Source: an uncultured Paracoccaceae bacterium (GTDB lineage Bacteria > Pseudomonadota > Alphaproteobacteria > Rhodobacterales > Rhodobacteraceae). From it: a DNA stretch of 64,000 nucleotides. Below are positions 37,558 to 45,780 of this stretch, piece after piece. The notes beneath the pieces were generated by a model that was not told the origin of the DNA, ran no database searches, and worked only from the letters and a program-made list of their open reading frames with translations. Each line of letters opens with the position of its first letter. The first letter of the stretch is position 1. The position numbers and the translations under genes were made by a program. The stretch covers positions 496,001-560,000 of the forward strand of contig CANMDE010000001.1 of the NCBI GenBank assembly GCA_947496535.1, given 5' to 3'.

Positions 37558-38618
37558 CGGATGATCCTGTTCACATGGCCCATTTTTCGGCCCGGCTTGA
37601 CCTCTGATTTCCCATAAAGGTGGATCGCCGCATCGGTTTTTGCCAAATCGGGCACGCGGTTCATATCGTCGCCAATGAGGTTTTCCATCACTACATCCGC
37701 ATGGCGCGATCCATCGCCCAAGGGCCAGCCAGCGATGGCGCGGATATGCTGTTCAAACTGGCAGATCGTGCAGCCGTTTTGCGTCCAGTGGCCGGAATTG
37801 TGGACGCGAGGGGCGATTTCATTGACGATCAAAGCCTGTGGGGTGACGAACAACTCCACACCCAAGACGCCAACGTAGTCCAGTGCATTCAGGATTTTGG
37901 CGGCCAGCAGCACGGCGTCGGTGCGTTGGCCGGGGCTGAGCTTTGCTGGCACCGTTGTCGTCCGCAGGATACCGGCTTCATGCACGTTCTCACCCGGATC
38001 ATAACAGGCAACGGAACCATCAAGACCGCGTGCGGCGATGACGGAGACCTCGTGGGTAAAGTCGATGAAACCTTCGAGGATTGCAGGGGCACCGGCCATA
38101 TCCGCGAAAGCGCCGGGAATATCTTCGTTCGTTTTGATCCGCGCCTGACCTTTGCCGTCATAACCCATCCGGCGGGTTTTCAGGATGGCGGGGGTGCCGA
38201 TTTGCTCCGCAGCGGTCGTCAAGTCATCCAGAGTATCGATGGTTGAAAAAGGCGCGGTTTGCAGGCCCAGTTCCTGCAGAAATGACTTTTCGGTCAAACG
38301 GTCCTGACTGGTCGCCAGCGCCCGTCTGCCGGGATGGATGGGGGCGTGAGCCTCGATGAGGTCGAGCGCGCTTGTGGGGATGTTTTCGAATTCATAGGTG
38401 ACGACATCCACGCTTTTGGCAAACTCCTCCAGGGCGGCGTGGTCGTCGTAGCCTGCCTTGAAGTGGTAATTGGCCACATGCGATGCAGGACAGTCCCCGC
38501 CGGGTTCGAAAATGCAGGTTTTCAAGCCAAGCCGCGCCGCCGCGACAGACAGCATACGCCCCAACTGCCCACCACCCAAAATACCGATTGTTGCGCCGGT
38601 TGGGAGCGGATCAGTCAT
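37554..38618 (-). CDS. purK: 5-(carboxyamino)imidazole ribonucleotide synthase
   Basis: This ATP-grasp enzyme makes N5-CAIR from AIR, ATP and bicarbonate in purine synthesis. The 354-residue product starts [20 protein letters not shown] with the family's GGGQLGRM loop. ATP-grasp blocks follow: [31 protein letters not shown], and [14 protein letters not shown] with the metal-binding Glu/Asn. The ATG at 38618 overlaps the end of purE by eight bases. The purEK pair lies on the minus strand and converges with the lipase-like gene. Confidence 0.94.
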   Translation of the reverse strand: MTDPLPTGATIGILGGGQLGRMLSVAAARLGLKTCIFEPGGDCPASHVANYHFKAGYDDHAALEEFAKSVDVVTYEFENIPTSALDLIEAHAPIHPGRRALATSQDRLTEKSFLQELGLQTAPFSTIDTLDDLTTAAEQIGTPAILKTRRMGYDGKGQARIKTNEDIPGAFADMAGAPAILEGFIDFTHEVSVIAARGLDGSVACYDPGENVHEAGILRTTTVPAKLSPGQRTDAVLLAAKILNALDYVGVLGVELFVTPQALIVNEIAPRVHNSGHWTQNGCTICQFEQHIRAIAGWPLGDGSRHADVVMENLIGDDMNRVPDLAKTDAAIHLYGKSEVKPGRKMGHVNRIIR

Positions 38619-39096
38619 TTGGGGCGTCCGGGATCGATGCACTAAGGTCGCTGCGCCACTTGTCCAGCCGCCCCGCCAATTCGCTGTCCTGCAAGGCCAA
38701 GATACCTGCTGCCATCAGCGCCGCATTTGCGGCCCCTGCGGCCCCGATTGCCATCGTCGCGACCGGATATCCGCGCGGCATTTGTACAATGGAATAAAGG
38801 CTATCGACGCCTGAAAGTGCCTTGGTCTGCACTGGCACGCCGATGACGGGCACGCGGGTTTTTGAGGCCATCATGCCGGGGAGATGCGCAGCACCTCCCG
38901 CGCCTGCGATGATCGCCTGCAAGCCGCGTCCGGCAGCGGTTTTGCCGTAGTCCCACAATCGGTCGGGGGTACGATGCGCTGAGACAATCTTGGCCTCGTA
39001 AGCCACGCCAAGTTCATCCAGAATATTAGCCGCTTCGCGCATTGTGGGCCAGTCTGATTGACTGCCCATGATGATGCCGACCAGAGGTTGGGTCAT
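38611..39096 (-). CDS. purE: N5-carboxyaminoimidazole ribonucleotide mutase
   Basis: The 161-residue class I PurE rearranges N5-CAIR to CAIR. The signature [14 protein letters not shown], the [12 protein letters not shown] block with the catalytic His, and [25 protein letters not shown] are intact. It is translationally coupled to purK. Confidence 0.96.
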   Translation of the reverse strand: MTQPLVGIIMGSQSDWPTMREAANILDELGVAYEAKIVSAHRTPDRLWDYGKTAAGRGLQAIIAGAGGAAHLPGMMASKTRVPVIGVPVQTKALSGVDSLYSIVQMPRGYPVATMAIGAAGAANAALMAAGILALQDSELAGRLDKWRSDLSASIPDAPND

Positions 39097-39160
39097 TGCT
39101 ACCGCCCTATGTCAAAATGAAGCGGCACTATAGCCAAGGTGGATGGGGCTGCAACGCAGC

Positions 39161-39379
39161 TTAGGCAATAATATCGGGAAAAATGCGATCTTCCAGCGTC
39201 ACGATTTGATCCTTGAGCGCCAGTTTTTGCTTTTTGAGCCTTTTGATCGTCAGCATATCGGACGAGCCACGCGCATGCAGAGCCTCAATCGCCTCATCAA
39301 GGTCGCGGTGCTCACGTTTGAGAACCTCCAGTTCGACGCGGAGCACCTCTAATTGTTCCATTTTGGCAGATGTGTTCAT
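39161..39379 (-). CDS. YdcH family protein (DUF465)
   Basis: The 72-residue, highly charged helical protein matches the DUF465/YdcH pattern, including REHRDLDEAIEAL and the C-terminal IKRLKKQKLALKDQIVTLED. It is likely a coiled-coil hairpin; the role is unknown. It stands upstream of purE on the same strand. Confidence 0.85.
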   Translation of the reverse strand: MNTSAKMEQLEVLRVELEVLKREHRDLDEAIEALHARGSSDMLTIKRLKKQKLALKDQIVTLEDRIFPDIIA

Positions 39380-39453
39380 CAGAAGCGAACCCGTTTAGAT
39401 GGTTTTCTGCTTATACAGATACGCCTTATGTGCGATTCCTCCTAATAGTTCCT

Positions 39454-39483
39454 CTTGATCAATATGATACAGATGCCCATATT
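39454..39483 (+). promoter_or_regulatory. candidate RpoH (sigma-32) promoter of hsp20
   Basis: CTTGATC (39454-39460) and CCCATATT (39476-39483) are separated by 15 bases, fitting the sigma-32 pattern CTTGAAA-N(13-17)-CCCCATNT. It lies 65 bases before the Hsp20 start, as expected for a heat-shock gene. Confidence 0.55.
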
Positions 39484-39547
39484 TTGAGGGAAGGTCGCCG
39501 CAATCGGGACCACAACTGACAGTCGCTTAGCGAAAAGGGCATGTCTT

Positions 39548-39961
39548 ATGACGAAACTGGCATTGGGAACGCATCCCTTTCTTTTGGGGTTCGAACAGCT
39601 TGAACGGCTTGTCGAACGCACCGCGAAAAGCGGAAATGACGGCTACCCACCGTACAATATCGAACAGACATCCGAGAACTCGTACCGCATCACGCTCGCC
39701 GTGGCCGGTTTTGCCGAGGATGATCTGGCGATTACCGTCGAAGATAACTCTTTGGTCATACGTGGCCGTCAGACTGACGACTCTGAAGGACGTGTGTTTT
39801 TGCACCGCGGCATCGCCGCGCGCCAATTCCAGCGTTCATTCGTGTTGGCAGACGGCGTCGATGTGGGCGAGGCGGTGATGGAAAATGGTTTGCTGCATGT
39901 CGATCTGACCCGCGCGGTCCCGGATCGCATCGTGCAAACCATCAACATTCGGAAAGGGTAA
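39548..39961 (+). CDS. Hsp20 family small heat-shock protein
   Basis: The 137-residue protein is an IbpA-like small heat-shock chaperone: the alpha-crystallin domain runs from about 33 to 125 with YNIEQTSENSYRITLAVAGFA, IRGRQTDD, HRGIAARQFQRSFVLADGV and MENGLLHVDLTR, and ends IVQTINIRKG, a short tail with the I-x-I anchor. It holds unfolding proteins in oligomers. The start follows AAAAGGG. DUF1150 follows after three bases. Confidence 0.93.
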   Translation: MTKLALGTHPFLLGFEQLERLVERTAKSGNDGYPPYNIEQTSENSYRITLAVAGFAEDDLAITVEDNSLVIRGRQTDDSEGRVFLHRGIAARQFQRSFVLADGVDVGEAVMENGLLHVDLTRAVPDRIVQTINIRKG

Positions 39962-39964
39962 GCT

Positions 39965-40189
39965 ATGAATACGAAATTCGATCTTAGCGCATTTGGCGAT
40001 GATACTGTTTACGTCAAATCCGTGCAGGTTGCTGACCTGCCAGATGAAGTGCAGGAGCATGTGGGTGAGCTGGAAACAGTTTTCGCTGTCCACAACGCGG
40101 ACGGAGAGCAGTTGGCGCTGGTCGCCAACCGCAAACTGGCATTCCATCTGGCGCGTGAGCATCAGATGCAGCCGGTGACAGTTCACTAA
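39965..40189 (+). CDS. DUF1150 family protein
   Basis: The 74-residue cytoplasmic product matches DUF1150 (YVKSVQVADLPDEVQ, then LVANRKLAFHLAREHQMQPVTVH). The family is found almost always directly downstream of an alphaproteobacterial hsp20 gene, as here, and probably acts with the heat-shock response, but no activity is known. The gap to hsp20 is three bases. Confidence 0.9.
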   Translation: MNTKFDLSAFGDDTVYVKSVQVADLPDEVQEHVGELETVFAVHNADGEQLALVANRKLAFHLAREHQMQPVTVH

Positions 40190-40195
40190 AGAAAC

Positions 40196-40227
40196 GGGTC
40201 AGGGTGGGACGAACCCACCCTATGACC
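40196..40227. terminator. bidirectional terminator hairpin
   Basis: AGGGTGGG pairs with CCCACCCT around a short loop and the stem can extend through GGTC/GACC with a small bulge. It lies between the convergent hsp20-DUF1150 and sat-cysC genes. T-tracts are poor, so efficiency is uncertain. Confidence 0.55.
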
Positions 40228-40231
40228 GGGT

Positions 40232-41941
40232 TCAGGCGCGGATCAGCCCGAGGCTTTCCAGCTTCAAAATGACCTGATGTGCGCAGTTATCGACATCAAC
40301 ATTTTCCGTCTCGATCCGAAGCTCGGGATTTTCAGGAACGTCGTAAGGATCTGAAATCCCTGTAAACTCCTTGATTTTCCCTTCGCGGGCCAGTTTGTAG
40401 AGACCCTTGCGGTCGCGTCGTTCGCATTCCTCAATGGTTGTAGAGACGTGGACTTCGATGAATGCACCGAAGGCTTCGATATCTTCGCGTACGGCCCGAC
40501 GAGTGGTTGCGTAAGGTGCAATCGGCGCACAGATGGCGATGCCGCCATTTTTCGTTATCTCGGACGCGACATAACCGATCCGGCGGATGTTCAGGTCACG
40601 GTGTTCCTTGCTGAAGCCGAGCTCTGACGACAGGTTCTTGCGGACGATATCGCCATCCAGCAACGTGACCGGTCGACCGCCCATTTCCATCAGTTTGACC
40701 ATCAGCGCATTGGCAATGGTCGATTTACCAGAGCCTGAAAAGCCGGTGAAGAATACGGTGAAGCCCTGGCTTGCCCGTGGCGGGCGCGTCTTGCGCAGTT
40801 CTTCGACCACTGTGGGGAAGCTGAACCATTCCGGGATCTCAAGACCCTCTGCCAAGCGGCGGCGCAGCTCAGTACCGGAAATGTTCAGGATCGTGACCTT
40901 GTCTTTGTCCTTGATCTCGTCAGCTGGTTCGTACTGGGCGCGGTCCTGCACATAAACCATGTGCTTAAAGTCGACCATTTCGATGCCCATCTCTTCCTGA
41001 TGCTCGCGGAACAGATCCTGCGCATCGTAGGGACCGTAGAAGTCCTCTCCGGCTGAGTTCTTACCGGGACCAGCGTGATCACGGCCAACGATGAAGTGTG
41101 TGCAGCCGTGGTTTTTGCGGATCAGCCCGTGCCATACAGCTTCGCGCGGGCCAGCCATGCGCATGGCCAAATTTAGCAGCGACATAGTCGTGGTTGAGCC
41201 GGGGTATTGGTCCAGTACTGCCTCGTAGCAGCGAACGCGTGTGAAGTGGTCAATATCGCCCGGCTTCGTCAGGCCAACGACCGGATGGATCAGCAGGTTT
41301 GCTTGCGCTTCTTTCGCAGCGCGGAATGTCAGTTCCTGATGGGCGCGGTGTAGGGGGTTGCGGGTTTGGAAGGCCACAACTTTGCGCCAGCCCAGTTTAC
41401 GGAAATAGGCACGCAACTCGTTGGGCGTGTCGCGGCGGGCGCGGAAGTCATAGTGCACCGGTTGTTGAATGCCGGTCACAGGCCCACCGAGGTAGACGCT
41501 TCCTGCGGTGTTGTGCAGATAGTTGACTGCCGGGTGTGCCGAGTCGTCGGCGCCAAAGACCTTTTCGGCCTCATGCGATTTGTTCGGCACCCATTTGTCC
41601 GTCACCGTCATGGTGGCGAGGATCACACCTTCCTGATCCCGCAAGGCGATGTCCTGACCCAGCTCGATACCGTCGGCAAAATCTTCGCTTACGTCGAGAT
41701 TGATCGGCATAGGCCAAAGTGACCCGTCGGCCATGCGCATATTATCAACGACGCCGTTATAGTCTTCTTCGGTCAGGAACCCTTTGAGCGGGCTGAACCC
41801 GCCATTCATCAGCAATTCCAGATCGCAAATCTGCCGGGGCGTGAGATCGTGCGAGGTCAAGTCGCCCGCTTCAAGCTTTAGCTTTTGTGCGCTGTCGTAA
41901 GAAACAAATAGTTCAGGAACGGGAGCAAGGTTTTGTGGCAT
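40232..41941 (-). CDS. bifunctional sulfate adenylyltransferase/adenylylsulfate kinase
   Basis: The 569-residue fusion makes APS from sulfate and ATP and then PAPS. The N-terminal ATP-sulfurylase part (about 1-385) includes the QTRNPLHRAHQEL nucleotide loop with the HxxH motif, GRDHAGPGKN and GTELRRRLAEG. The C-terminal APS-kinase part (about 395-569) has the P-loop GFSGSGKST, DGDIVRKNL and FIEVHVSTTIEECERRD. This order is the usual fusion in Rhodobacteraceae and lets the unfavourable first step be pulled by the second. No sulfate transporter gene is next to it. Confidence 0.95.
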   Translation of the reverse strand: MPQNLAPVPELFVSYDSAQKLKLEAGDLTSHDLTPRQICDLELLMNGGFSPLKGFLTEEDYNGVVDNMRMADGSLWPMPINLDVSEDFADGIELGQDIALRDQEGVILATMTVTDKWVPNKSHEAEKVFGADDSAHPAVNYLHNTAGSVYLGGPVTGIQQPVHYDFRARRDTPNELRAYFRKLGWRKVVAFQTRNPLHRAHQELTFRAAKEAQANLLIHPVVGLTKPGDIDHFTRVRCYEAVLDQYPGSTTTMSLLNLAMRMAGPREAVWHGLIRKNHGCTHFIVGRDHAGPGKNSAGEDFYGPYDAQDLFREHQEEMGIEMVDFKHMVYVQDRAQYEPADEIKDKDKVTILNISGTELRRRLAEGLEIPEWFSFPTVVEELRKTRPPRASQGFTVFFTGFSGSGKSTIANALMVKLMEMGGRPVTLLDGDIVRKNLSSELGFSKEHRDLNIRRIGYVASEITKNGGIAICAPIAPYATTRRAVREDIEAFGAFIEVHVSTTIEECERRDRKGLYKLAREGKIKEFTGISDPYDVPENPELRIETENVDVDNCAHQVILKLESLGLIRA

Positions 41942-42066
41942 TATGATTTACTCGGATAACGGATGTTTAGGCTGCGGGGGGCATAGACCCGACCAAGGGG
42001 CAATGTCTAGCGGACTGTTCCAAAAAGATGGCGGGGCATTGCCGGACTTGCGATAAAGCGCCTAAA

Positions 42067-42564
42067 TCAGCGCCTTGATGGGTGCCAATCTGTTATTTTG
42101 CCTGAAATTTTTACGTTTGGCGCACCTTCGCCGTTCCAGCGAAACAAAACGAGATGCCAACGGGTTGGCGTACGACGCGACGTATAGATCATCCCGTCTG
42201 CCCCGCTGTCGCGTACCCGATCAGAGGCTTGCCAACTTGTTGCCGGGTTTCCAGTCTGCCGCTGATCTGCCCATGGGACGCTCGGCCATGCAGGGTCGAT
42301 ATCCAGAGCTGCGCATGTTGCTGGGTCTCGTAAGTCAGCGACCTTGGCCGCCACAACGTCAAGAGGGATCATGACGCGCAGTGGATCGTCCGGCTTTACA
42401 TAGATATCGATTGCTACGGCAGCTGTTTCCGGGGTGGGAGATGTATAAAGCGCTGGTTGATGATCGTGATGAAAGCGGCCTTCGGGATGGATAGCCCCAT
42501 CAAGGACAGTATTGGCGTAATGTGCAAAGGCGATCCGGTAGAATGTTCCTGATATTTTTCGCAT
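42067..42564 (-). CDS. RES-domain protein, possibly inactive
   Basis: The product (165 residues from MRKISGTFYRIAF) fits the RES family, whose active members degrade NAD+ and pair with Xre-type antitoxins. The GRFHHDHQPALYTSPTPETA block carries the conserved Arg and, ten residues later, Tyr. The catalytic Glu expected 11 residues after that Tyr is an Ala (AAVAID). The late block GADGMIYTSRRTPTRWHLVLFRW replaces the usual Y-P-S-V-R. No Xre-like antitoxin gene adjoins it. The frame is open 36 codons further upstream, so the start is uncertain. Confidence 0.7.
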   Translation of the reverse strand: MRKISGTFYRIAFAHYANTVLDGAIHPEGRFHHDHQPALYTSPTPETAAVAIDIYVKPDDPLRVMIPLDVVAAKVADLRDPATCAALDIDPAWPSVPWADQRQTGNPATSWQASDRVRDSGADGMIYTSRRTPTRWHLVLFRWNGEGAPNVKISGKITDWHPSRR

Positions 42565-42723
42565 CCGGCGTTCATTTACCTTTGGCAAAATGGCGGGTCG
42601 TTGCCATTCGGATCGACTTATCTTGCCCAGACCAGTTAAATGGTGAATGTTTGATTTAAGATAAAAAGACAATCCACCGTTGCTATACGAAATGGATTTT
42701 TTAAACAGAGAGACTTTGAAATC

Positions 42724-43095
42724 ATGAGAGTTACTTTTGCAATTTTGTTCCTTGCTGCCCTGTCTGCTTGCGCATCAGACCCAGACACTCAACGACGTGC
42801 CAAAGTGATTGCGGAGGTCTTTCCTGATCCCTCCGACCGTCGTGGTGTGTATGAGGTGATCCCTTACAAATCAGGTGATGCGACCCCATCGCTGAAAGTC
42901 ATACACTTCACCAACGAGATTGGTCGTGCAGACATGCTGGCACGCGTTTCGCGCTTTTGCGAAGAGCGGGCCGGAGAGGCATGGACTGGCCCCGCACGCG
43001 TGACTGCCAGCCAGCCAATCCGAGAGGTATCTTTTGCGAACGGGACGTCAAAATCAATTCAAGATCGCGGATACTCCTGCGCTGAAGCGCTTTAG
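42724..43095 (+). CDS. hypothetical lipoprotein
   Basis: The 123-residue product has a short lipoprotein signal ending LAALSAC (cleavage before Cys16), then a small domain containing two further cysteines (SRFCEERAGEAW and RGYSCAEAL) that could form a disulfide in the periplasm. The family is not recognised. Its stop lies one base from the end of the convergent trxB gene. Confidence 0.65.
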   Translation: MRVTFAILFLAALSACASDPDTQRRAKVIAEVFPDPSDRRGVYEVIPYKSGDATPSLKVIHFTNEIGRADMLARVSRFCEERAGEAWTGPARVTASQPIREVSFANGTSKSIQDRGYSCAEAL

Positions 43096-43096
43096 G

Positions 43097-44038
43097 TTAT
43101 TCCTGCTCAGCTAGAAACTTCTCTGCGTCCAGTGCGGCCATGCAGCCCATGCCCGCGCTGGTGACGGCCTGACGGTAGATGTGGTCGGTCAGGTCGCCCG
43201 CGGCGAAGACGCCGGAGATTGCAGTGCGTGTTGAGCCCGGTTCGACTTTGACGTAGCCGCCATTGTGCGTGTCCAACTGATCTTTGACCAGTTCTGAAGC
43301 CGGGGCGTGGCCGATGGCGATGAAGACACCCTTGGCTGCAATTTCTGTAATCTCGCCAGTTTTGGTATGTTTGACGCGTACGCCCTCGACGCCTAGGGGG
43401 GTGTCGGTTCCGAAGACTTCATCGATTTCGTGGAACCACAGTGTTTCTATTTTTTCGTTCTTAAACAAACGGTTCTGCAGGATTTTTTCAGCCCGCAATT
43501 CATCGCGACGGTGGATCAGCGTCACTTTGGAGGCGAAGTTGGTCAAAAAGAGTGCTTCTTCGACTGCGGTGTTGCCGCCCCCCACTACAACGATCTCCTG
43601 ACCGCGGTAGAAGAACCCGTCGCAGGTCGCACAGGCAGACACGCCGAAGCCCTTGAATTTTTCTTCTGTCGGCAGGCCGAGCCATTTGGCGCGGGCGCCG
43701 GTCGCGAGGATCACGGCATCGGCGGTGTAGACTGTGCCGCTATCTGATTTTGCTGTGAAGGACCGCTTGGACAGGTCCAGTTCAGTAATGATATCGCCCA
43801 CGATATCGCAACCCATGGCACGCGCATGGGCCTCCATTCTTACCATCAAATCAGGGCCTTGCACCTCTGTATCGCCGGGCCAGTTTTCGACCTCAGTCGT
43901 TGTGGTGAGCTGGCCGCCGGGTTCGATCCCTTGCACAAGGACAGGCTCGAGCATCGCGCGTGCGGCGTAGACGCCTGCGCTATAACCGGCGGGGCCGGAG
44001 CCGATGATCAGAACTTTGGTATGGCGGGTATCGGGCAT
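43097..44038 (-). CDS. trxB: thioredoxin-disulfide reductase
   Basis: The 313-residue flavoenzyme reduces thioredoxin with NADPH. It has the FAD-binding GSGPAGYSAGVYAARA loop, the redox-active disulfide CATCDGFFYRG (about 134-144), the NADPH-binding GGGNTAVEEALFL and the C-terminal FAD motif FAAGDLTDHIYRQAVTSAG. A TGAGG ribosome site precedes the ATG. It diverges from the Lrp-type gene, a common arrangement in alphaproteobacteria that suggests regulation by that protein. Confidence 0.96.
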   Translation of the reverse strand: MPDTRHTKVLIIGSGPAGYSAGVYAARAMLEPVLVQGIEPGGQLTTTTEVENWPGDTEVQGPDLMVRMEAHARAMGCDIVGDIITELDLSKRSFTAKSDSGTVYTADAVILATGARAKWLGLPTEEKFKGFGVSACATCDGFFYRGQEIVVVGGGNTAVEEALFLTNFASKVTLIHRRDELRAEKILQNRLFKNEKIETLWFHEIDEVFGTDTPLGVEGVRVKHTKTGEITEIAAKGVFIAIGHAPASELVKDQLDTHNGGYVKVEPGSTRTAISGVFAAGDLTDHIYRQAVTSAGMGCMAALDAEKFLAEQE

Positions 44039-44190
44039 TTGGCGGCCTCATCTAACTGCTGCTGGCCCGATATAGCGATGCCGGTCAGCCTATACAATTG
44101 CTGGTCTAATGTCTTTTTGTTGCGCTAACGTGAAACATTATTGCGCATTCCGCCGCTCCACCGTAGTATTCGCAAAAATAGGGGTGTTTG

Positions 44191-44691
44191 ATGCCGGGAA
44201 CGAAGCTAGACGAGATTGACCGCATGATTCTTGCGGAGTTGCAGGCTGATGGCCGCATGACGAATGTGGAGTTGGCCAAGCGCGTTGGTATCTCGGCTCC
44301 GCCTTGTCTGCGGCGGGTGCGGACGCTGGAAGAGCAGGGTTTTATCCAAGGATATCATGCGGTTGTAAATTCTCGCGAGCTGGGTTTTGAAGTGCAGGTT
44401 TTTGCCATGGTTGGCCTTGTTAGTCAGGCTGAGGTGGACCTGAGCGCGTTTGAGAACCGCTGTCAGAATTGGCCGCTCGTGCGGGAGTGTCATATGCTCA
44501 ATGGCGAGGTGGACTTCGTTTTGAAGTGTGTCTCCCCGGATTTGCGTTCTTTTCAACGGTTTTTGACCGAAGAATTGACGAGCGCGGAGAATGTTGCCTC
44601 GGTCAAGACCTCGTTGGTTATTCGCGGGGCCAAGGATGAACCGGGTGTGCCGTTTGACGTGCTTGAAGCGCGGCTGGCGCAGGAGCCTTAG
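44191..44691 (+). CDS. Lrp/AsnC family transcriptional regulator
   Basis: The 166-residue product has an N-terminal HTH domain (LDEIDRMILAELQADGRMTNVELAKRVGISAPPCLRRVRTLEEQGFI) and a C-terminal RAM ligand domain (VNSRELGFEVQVFAMVGL, then RECHMLNGEVDFVLKCVSPDL with the conserved G-x-x-D). It probably binds an amino acid and the trxB intergenic region. A frame extending one codon upstream (TTG) is not preferred; AGGGGTG precedes the ATG. Confidence 0.93.
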   Translation: MPGTKLDEIDRMILAELQADGRMTNVELAKRVGISAPPCLRRVRTLEEQGFIQGYHAVVNSRELGFEVQVFAMVGLVSQAEVDLSAFENRCQNWPLVRECHMLNGEVDFVLKCVSPDLRSFQRFLTEELTSAENVASVKTSLVIRGAKDEPGVPFDVLEARLAQEP

Positions 44692-45007
44692 CCCGCAAGA
44701 ACGCGGGCCTAAGCAACGTTCGGTGGGTGTTGCCGTGCCCGTTGCTGGCGAATCGCGCGAACGGTCACGAAACATATTTAATGTAGGGTTTTGGGGGGTG
44801 CGGCCCCACGTCGGCGATGCGTCGGCAAAACGTATGGCACGCCCGTACGGTGGGGCCGCGTTAACGGTGCGAACGCTTTAAGTGTGAATGTGGCGTTAAA
44901 ATTTTCGGCGACGGTGCTGAACGTCAAAATGCAGGTGTAGCGAAGGTGTCAAGGCGCCCAGAGTGCCGAATGCTGCACTACGCTTCAATGTCTGTTAACA
45001 TCAGAAT
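44692..45007. other. intergenic region with structured repeat
   Basis: These 316 bases between the Lrp-type gene and the VOC gene contain the inverted-repeat element at 44800-44859 and TTAA-rich flanks (44860-44903), and no gene that I can support. Confidence 0.55.
44800..44859. repeat. inverted repeat enclosing 11-bp-phased GTCGGC units
   Basis: GCGGCCCCAC (44800-44809) is perfectly repeated in inverse at 44850-44859. Inside, CGTCGGC begins at 44809 and 44820 and a weaker CGTATGGC at 44831, an 11-base period. GTTAAC follows directly. The layout matches 28516-28561 (there with the complementary CCGAC on this strand). Confidence 0.55.
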
Positions 45008-45388
45008 ATGAAAAACACTCGACAGCCCGTTTCATTTATTGCAACTGACAACCCTGATGAAGCACGAACATTTTTTGCGGACGTTTTGGGTCTCGAACTT
45101 TGTGAAGCTACCCCTTTCGCATTGGTCTTCGTTGATGGGGGGCACGTACTCCGAGTGCAAATTGTCTCGGAGCTTCAACCCGTTGGTTACACTGTTCACG
45201 GCTGGAAGGTGGCCGATATCGCTCACGACATTGAGGAATTGACCTCCAAGGGAGTGCGGTTTCAGCGCTTCGATCAGCTCACTCAAGATGCGCTAGGGGT
45301 TTGGACCACCCCAGATGGCAACAAGATCGCTTGGTTCAGCGATCCAAGCGGAAATACACTTTCATTGACGGAATATACGGACGCCTAG
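45008..45388 (+). CDS. VOC (glyoxalase/bleomycin-resistance) family protein
   Basis: The 126-residue product has paired beta-alpha-beta-beta-beta units: PVSFIATDNPDEARTFFADVLGLELCE, then DGGHVLRVQIVSE, and VHGWKVADIAHDIEELTSKGVRF, ending DPSGNTLSLTEYT with the usual metal-ligand Glu. Members are dioxygenases, isomerases or binding proteins; the substrate is unknown. The stop codon lies within the first of two 21-bp tandem repeats. Confidence 0.85.
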   Translation: MKNTRQPVSFIATDNPDEARTFFADVLGLELCEATPFALVFVDGGHVLRVQIVSELQPVGYTVHGWKVADIAHDIEELTSKGVRFQRFDQLTQDALGVWTTPDGNKIAWFSDPSGNTLSLTEYTDA

Positions 45389-45414
45389 GTTAGATATACG
45401 GACGTCTAGGTTAG
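45373..45414 (+). repeat. 21-bp tandem duplication at a gene end
   Basis: ATATACGGACGCCTAGGTTA plus one base (45373-45393) is followed directly by a copy with one C-to-T change (45394-45414). The first copy contains the TAG stop of the VOC gene, so the duplication does not alter the protein. Confidence 0.8.
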
Positions 45415-45780
45415 CCGAACCGGACATTGGCGCAATCGTGGCGAACGGCAGCAAAGTCCCAACAGCCGCCGTAGGTTCAGCAATGTTTGACGTTTGGCCA
45501 AACCAGCCTGAAACATCGGCTCCGTGAATAGAGATGGACCCCCGCATCTTGTCAAAGACTGCGCGCCGGTCGAGAAACGGCATAAACAGCAATACCGCTC
45601 TGCCAGTCGAAGTCATTTCCTTTGATCCTGTTGCACAAGGATCAGCCTATGGCCTTATCTTTTTGATCTTTCCTCGACGGGACCGTCGGGCGGCTTCGTA
45701 TAAATCCGTAGACGACAAAGCGGCGTGCAAGGCGTCCCGGCAAACCATCTGTAGACCCCCACAGTGGCCAAGGAGAAATC
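45389..45780. other. intergenic region, no convincing gene
   Basis: This 392-base region begins with the second 21-bp repeat copy. A minus-strand frame (45362-45616) and a plus-strand frame (45534-45959) are open, but neither has a ribosome site or recognisable features, and the second overlaps the DUF6152 gene. AAGGAG just before 45781 serves that gene. Confidence 0.5.

Noticed and set aside
39457..39468. TTGATCAATATGAT as a possible FnrL box upstream of hsp20
   Set aside because: The right half reads ATGAT instead of ATCAA. The same bases make a better RpoH -35 element.
42564..42760. The lipoprotein at 42724 as antitoxin of the RES-domain protein
   Set aside because: It is divergently transcribed, has a lipoprotein signal and no helix-turn-helix, unlike Xre-type antitoxins.
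45362..45616. Minus-strand frame of 84 codons after the VOC gene
   Set aside because: No ribosome site, overlaps the VOC gene end and the 21-bp repeat, and has no recognisable domain. It cannot be excluded but is not supported.
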